A program made the translations under genes and the position numbers. Shown here piece after piece: positions 4,007 through 6,830 of a stretch of DNA of 6,830 nt (positions are counted from its first letter, which is position 1; every line of letters starts with the position of its first letter). Below the pieces are notes generated by a model. That model worked only from the letters and a program-made list of their open reading frames with translations, made no database searches and was not told the DNA's origin. The stretch is from Ruminococcus sp. UBA946 (lineage in GTDB: Bacteria; Bacillota; Clostridia; Oscillospirales; Ruminococcaceae), in assembly GCA_002293295.1 (NCBI GenBank), contig DBCY01000109.1:1-6830 (forward strand), in the 5' to 3' direction.

Positions 4007-6830
4007 ATGAATAAATTTGTTCATCTGCATCTTCACAGCGAATACAGCCTCTTAGACGGCGCCTGCAGAATCAGGGAACTGGTGGCTAAAGTTAAAAGTC
4101 TCGGACAGACTGCCGTCGCCGTAACAGACCACGGATATATGTATGCCGCCGTTGATTTTTATAAAACTGCCATGGAAAACGGTATAAAGCCCATCATCGG
4201 CTGCGAAGTTTACGTTGCGCCGCGGACGCGTTTTGATAAAGTTCACGGTATTGACAATAAACCGTATCATTTGATTCTTCTGTGCAAAAACAATACCGGC
4301 TATTATAATTTAATCAAGCTAGTCTCGGCGGCTTGTGTCGAAGGCTTTTACAATAAACCAAGAACCGACCTTGCTCTTCTTGAAAAGTACAGCGAAGGTC
4401 TTATTGCGCTGTCCGGATGTATTGCGGGCGAAATACCCGGACTGCTTTTAAACGGCGATTATCTCGGCGCAAAGGAAACCGCCCTGAAATACAAAGCGAT
4501 TTACGGAGACGATAATTTTTACATCGAAGTACAGAATCATAATATCAGGGAGGAGCTGTCAATACTCCCGCTTCTGTACAAGCTGTCCGCCGAAACCGGC
4601 ATTAAGCTTGCCGCGACAAATGATGCTCATTATATAAACAGACAGGACGCTAAAATCCAGAAAGTCCTGATTGCAATCCAAACTAACAAGCTTCTGACCG
4701 ATGACAATGCAATGTTTTTCCCGACCGATGAATTTTATATTAAGTCATATGACGAAATAGCGGCTTTATTTACAAATGTTCCCGAAGCTGTTCATAATAC
4801 GGTCAGGATTGCCGAACGCTGCAATGTTGAGCTGGAATTCGGGAAAATCAAGCTTCCCAGGTTCGATATTAAAGGCTGTGAGCACAAAGAAAACCCCGGA
4901 TATTTCAGGAAGCTTTGTTATAAGGGAATGTATAGGCGTTACGGCGGGAACGTTCCGGAAAATATAATATCCCGGATGGAGCATGAGATTGAAACGATTA
5001 CAAAGATGGGATATGTTGACTATTACCTGATTGTATGGGATTTTATCAGGTTTGCCAGGGAAAATAATATTCCTGTCAGTCCGGGGAGAGGTTCCGGCGT
5101 AGGAAGCCTCGCAGCTTACTGTATCGGAATAACGGGCATAGACCCTATAAAATACAACCTTCTGTTTGAACGCTTCCTGAATCCCGAACGGGTTTCAATG
5201 CCGGATTTTGATATAGATTTCTGCTATATCAAAAGACAGAAGGTAATTGATTATGTCGTGGAGAAATACGGTTCCGACAGGGTAGCGCAGATTATAACAT
5301 TCGGAACGATGGCGGCAAAGGCTTCAATACGGGATGTTGCCAGAGTAATGAATGTTTCATATCAGATTGCCGATAAAACGGCGAAATTAATACCGTTCGG
5401 AGCTGATTTGGAGTCGGCGCTGGCAAAAAATGATGAGCTTGCCGGTATGTACAGACAGAATCCCGTCGTCCGCGAGCTGATTGACACGGCGAAAAAAATA
5501 GAGGGAATGCCGAGGCATTCGTCAACCCACGCGGCTGGCGTTGTTATCTCAGACGCCCCTGTCAGCGATTATGTCCCTGTGCAGAAAAATGACGAAGCGG
5601 TAGTCACACAGTACCCTATGAACATCCTTGAAAGCCTGGGGCTTTTAAAAATGGATTTTTTAGGTTTAAGGTACCTTACTGTTATCCATAACTGCGAGGA
5701 CAGCATTAAAGAGGAAATCCCGGATTTTTATGTCAACAGCATTCCAATTGACGATAAATCTGTATTTGACATGATGTCAAGAGGGGAGACGCTTGGCGTA
5801 TTCCAGTTTGAAAGCGCCGGGATGAGACAGCTTCTCGTCAGGATGAAACCCGAAACCTTCGAGGATTTAATAGCTGTAATTTCGCTTTACCGTCCCGGAC
5901 CTATGGACAGCATACCGAAATATATCGAAAACAGGCATAATCCAAATAAAATTACGTATAAGCATCATATACTGAAAAATATACTTGGAATAACCTACGG
6001 ATGTGTTGTATATCAGGAACAGGTTATGGAAATCTGCCGGGTTATGGCGGGGTATTCATACGGCGAAGCAGACCTTGTACGCCGCGCGATGGCAAAGAAA
6101 AAAGCCGGCGTTATGGAAACCGAAAGGAATAAATTCATAAACGGTTCATTGAAAAACGAAGTGCCGAGGGAGACTGCCGAGGAGATTTTCAATGAGATGT
6201 CAGGGTTCGCCTCTTATGCTTTTAATAAATCGCATGCAGCCGCTTATGCATATACCGCCTATCAGACCGCATATTTAAGATGTCATCATTACAGTGAATA
6301 TATGTCATCCCTGATGACAAGCATACTTGATAATACTAATAAGCTGCTGGAGTATATAAACGACTGCGGTAAGCATAATATTATTATTTTACCGCCGGAT
6401 ATCAATGAAAGCTTCAGCGGTTTCTCTGCTTCCGGGAACAAGATAAGGTTTGCGCTTTCGGCGGTTAAAAGCCTTGGTAATAAATTAATCGATGAAATAA
6501 TAAACGAACGTGTAAACGGAGGAAACTTTACATCATTCCAGAACTTCTGCGAAAGGATGAGCGGAACCGGTTTAAACAAAAGAGCGGCTGAATGTCTGAT
6601 AAAAAGCGGAGCGTTCGGATGTTTCAAGCACAACCGCAGACAGCTGCTTGAAAATTTTGATAATATATATGACTCGTCGCAGAAAAATTCCGGAAGCATA
6701 ATTGAAGGCCAGATTAATTTTTTTGAAACTAACAGCCAGTTTTCAACGAAGCATGATATTAGTATTGCCGAGGCTGATGAATATGATTTGTATACTCTCC
6801 TCGAAATGGAAAAGGACGCGACGGGTTTAT
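4007..6830 (+). CDS. dnaE: DNA polymerase III subunit alpha (DnaE), 3' end outside window
   Basis: Replicative or lesion-tolerant family C DNA polymerase. About 941 residues are visible of an expected 1,100-1,170, open to the edge with no frameshift. The PHP domain (about 1-210) starts FVHLHLHSEYSLLDGA and keeps all likely metal ligands: H8, H10, D17, H42, E67, H88, C138, D206, H208. The polymerase core shows SPGRGSG (from 358), PDFDIDF (399-405) with D402 and D404 as probable catalytic aspartates, and MDFLGL with D550 as the third. It also has VFQFES (598-603), LYRPGPM (627-633), VYQEQVM (668-674) and FNKSHAAAYA (739-748). A helix-hairpin-helix region spans about 813-880, and QINFF (902-906) resembles the internal beta-clamp motif. 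The edge falls in LLEMEKDATGL, just before the usual SGHPL motif. The missing part should be the OB-fold and C-terminal region. ATG 4007 is fixed by the family N-terminus, although the ribosome site is poor (only GGAAGAAAAG at 3985-3994, 12 bases upstream). Confidence 0.97.
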   Translation, partial: MNKFVHLHLHSEYSLLDGACRIRELVAKVKSLGQTAVAVTDHGYMYAAVDFYKTAMENGIKPIIGCEVYVAPRTRFDKVHGIDNKPYHLILLCKNNTGYYNLIKLVSAACVEGFYNKPRTDLALLEKYSEGLIALSGCIAGEIPGLLLNGDYLGAKETALKYKAIYGDDNFYIEVQNHNIREELSILPLLYKLSAETGIKLAATNDAHYINRQDAKIQKVLIAIQTNKLLTDDNAMFFPTDEFYIKSYDEIAALFTNVPEAVHNTVRIAERCNVELEFGKIKLPRFDIKGCEHKENPGYFRKLCYKGMYRRYGGNVPENIISRMEHEIETITKMGYVDYYLIVWDFIRFARENNIPVSPGRGSGVGSLAAYCIGITGIDPIKYNLLFERFLNPERVSMPDFDIDFCYIKRQKVIDYVVEKYGSDRVAQIITFGTMAAKASIRDVARVMNVSYQIADKTAKLIPFGADLESALAKNDELAGMYRQNPVVRELIDTAKKIEGMPRHSSTHAAGVVISDAPVSDYVPVQKNDEAVVTQYPMNILESLGLLKMDFLGLRYLTVIHNCEDSIKEEIPDFYVNSIPIDDKSVFDMMSRGETLGVFQFESAGMRQLLVRMKPETFEDLIAVISLYRPGPMDSIPKYIENRHNPNKITYKHHILKNILGITYGCVVYQEQVMEICRVMAGYSYGEADLVRRAMAKKKAGVMETERNKFINGSLKNEVPRETAEEIFNEMSGFASYAFNKSHAAAYAYTAYQTAYLRCHHYSEYMSSLMTSILDNTNKLLEYINDCGKHNIIILPPDINESFSGFSASGNKIRFALSAVKSLGNKLIDEIINERVNGGNFTSFQNFCERMSGTGLNKRAAECLIKSGAFGCFKHNRRQLLENFDNIYDSSQKNSGSIIEGQINFFETNSQFSTKHDISIAEADEYDLYTLLEMEKDATGL

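Noticed and set aside
6289..6699. A 136-codon minus-strand frame opposite the dnaE 3' part.
   Set aside because: The opposite strand encodes conserved DnaE sequence, including the helix-hairpin-helix region; the frame shows no recognisable motif.
1..6830. A new defence, mobile or otherwise undescribed system.
   Set aside because: All five genes are conserved housekeeping families with intact motifs. I saw no direct repeats, CRISPR-like array, transposase, toxin-antitoxin pair, tRNA or rRNA, and no obvious break in base composition.

Overview
The window shows five protein genes, all on the + strand and reading left to right: hprK, murB, rapZ, whiA and a dnaE that runs off the right edge. The gene set (HPr kinase/phosphorylase, type II MurB, RapZ/YvcJ, WhiA) and purine-rich Shine-Dalgarno sites point to a low-to-moderate G+C member of the Bacillota. 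The order murB-rapZ-(yvcK)-whiA-dnaE is typical of Clostridia. With hprK placed directly before murB and no yvcK, I lean towards an Oscillospiraceae/Ruminococcaceae-like lineage. That placement is an inference from memory of gene orders, not from a database search.

Layout. Bases 1-106 are a short AT-rich leader whose upstream gene is not visible. hprK occupies 107-1069. A 146-base spacer (1070-1215) is the largest non-coding stretch and holds two adjacent inverted repeats just after the hprK stop. murB (1216-2151) has a strong ribosome binding site and overlaps the rapZ start by an ATGA junction. rapZ (2148-3008) is followed after a few tens of bases by whiA, which most likely starts at the TTG at 3043. 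A 46-base AT-rich spacer separates whiA from dnaE (4007 to beyond 6830). About 941 residues of the polymerase are visible, and the rest of the C-terminus lies outside the window. No convincing rho-independent terminator occurs anywhere, so co-transcription of murB-rapZ-whiA-dnaE, possibly with hprK, is plausible.

How the genes fit together. HprK senses glycolytic state and phosphorylates HPr for carbon catabolite control. MurB makes UDP-MurNAc for peptidoglycan. RapZ-family proteins are tied in enterobacteria to amino-sugar supply for the same pathway. WhiA is a DNA-binding protein linked to division and growth, and DnaE is the replicative or accessory DNA polymerase III alpha subunit. The cluster therefore joins carbon status, wall-precursor synthesis, division and replication, but this is a conserved housekeeping neighbourhood. 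I found no mobile element, CRISPR array, RNA gene or new defence-type system. The points most worth a second look are the paired dyads before murB, the missing yvcK, the start-codon choice in whiA, and the complete set of PHP metal ligands and an internal clamp-binding motif in DnaE.
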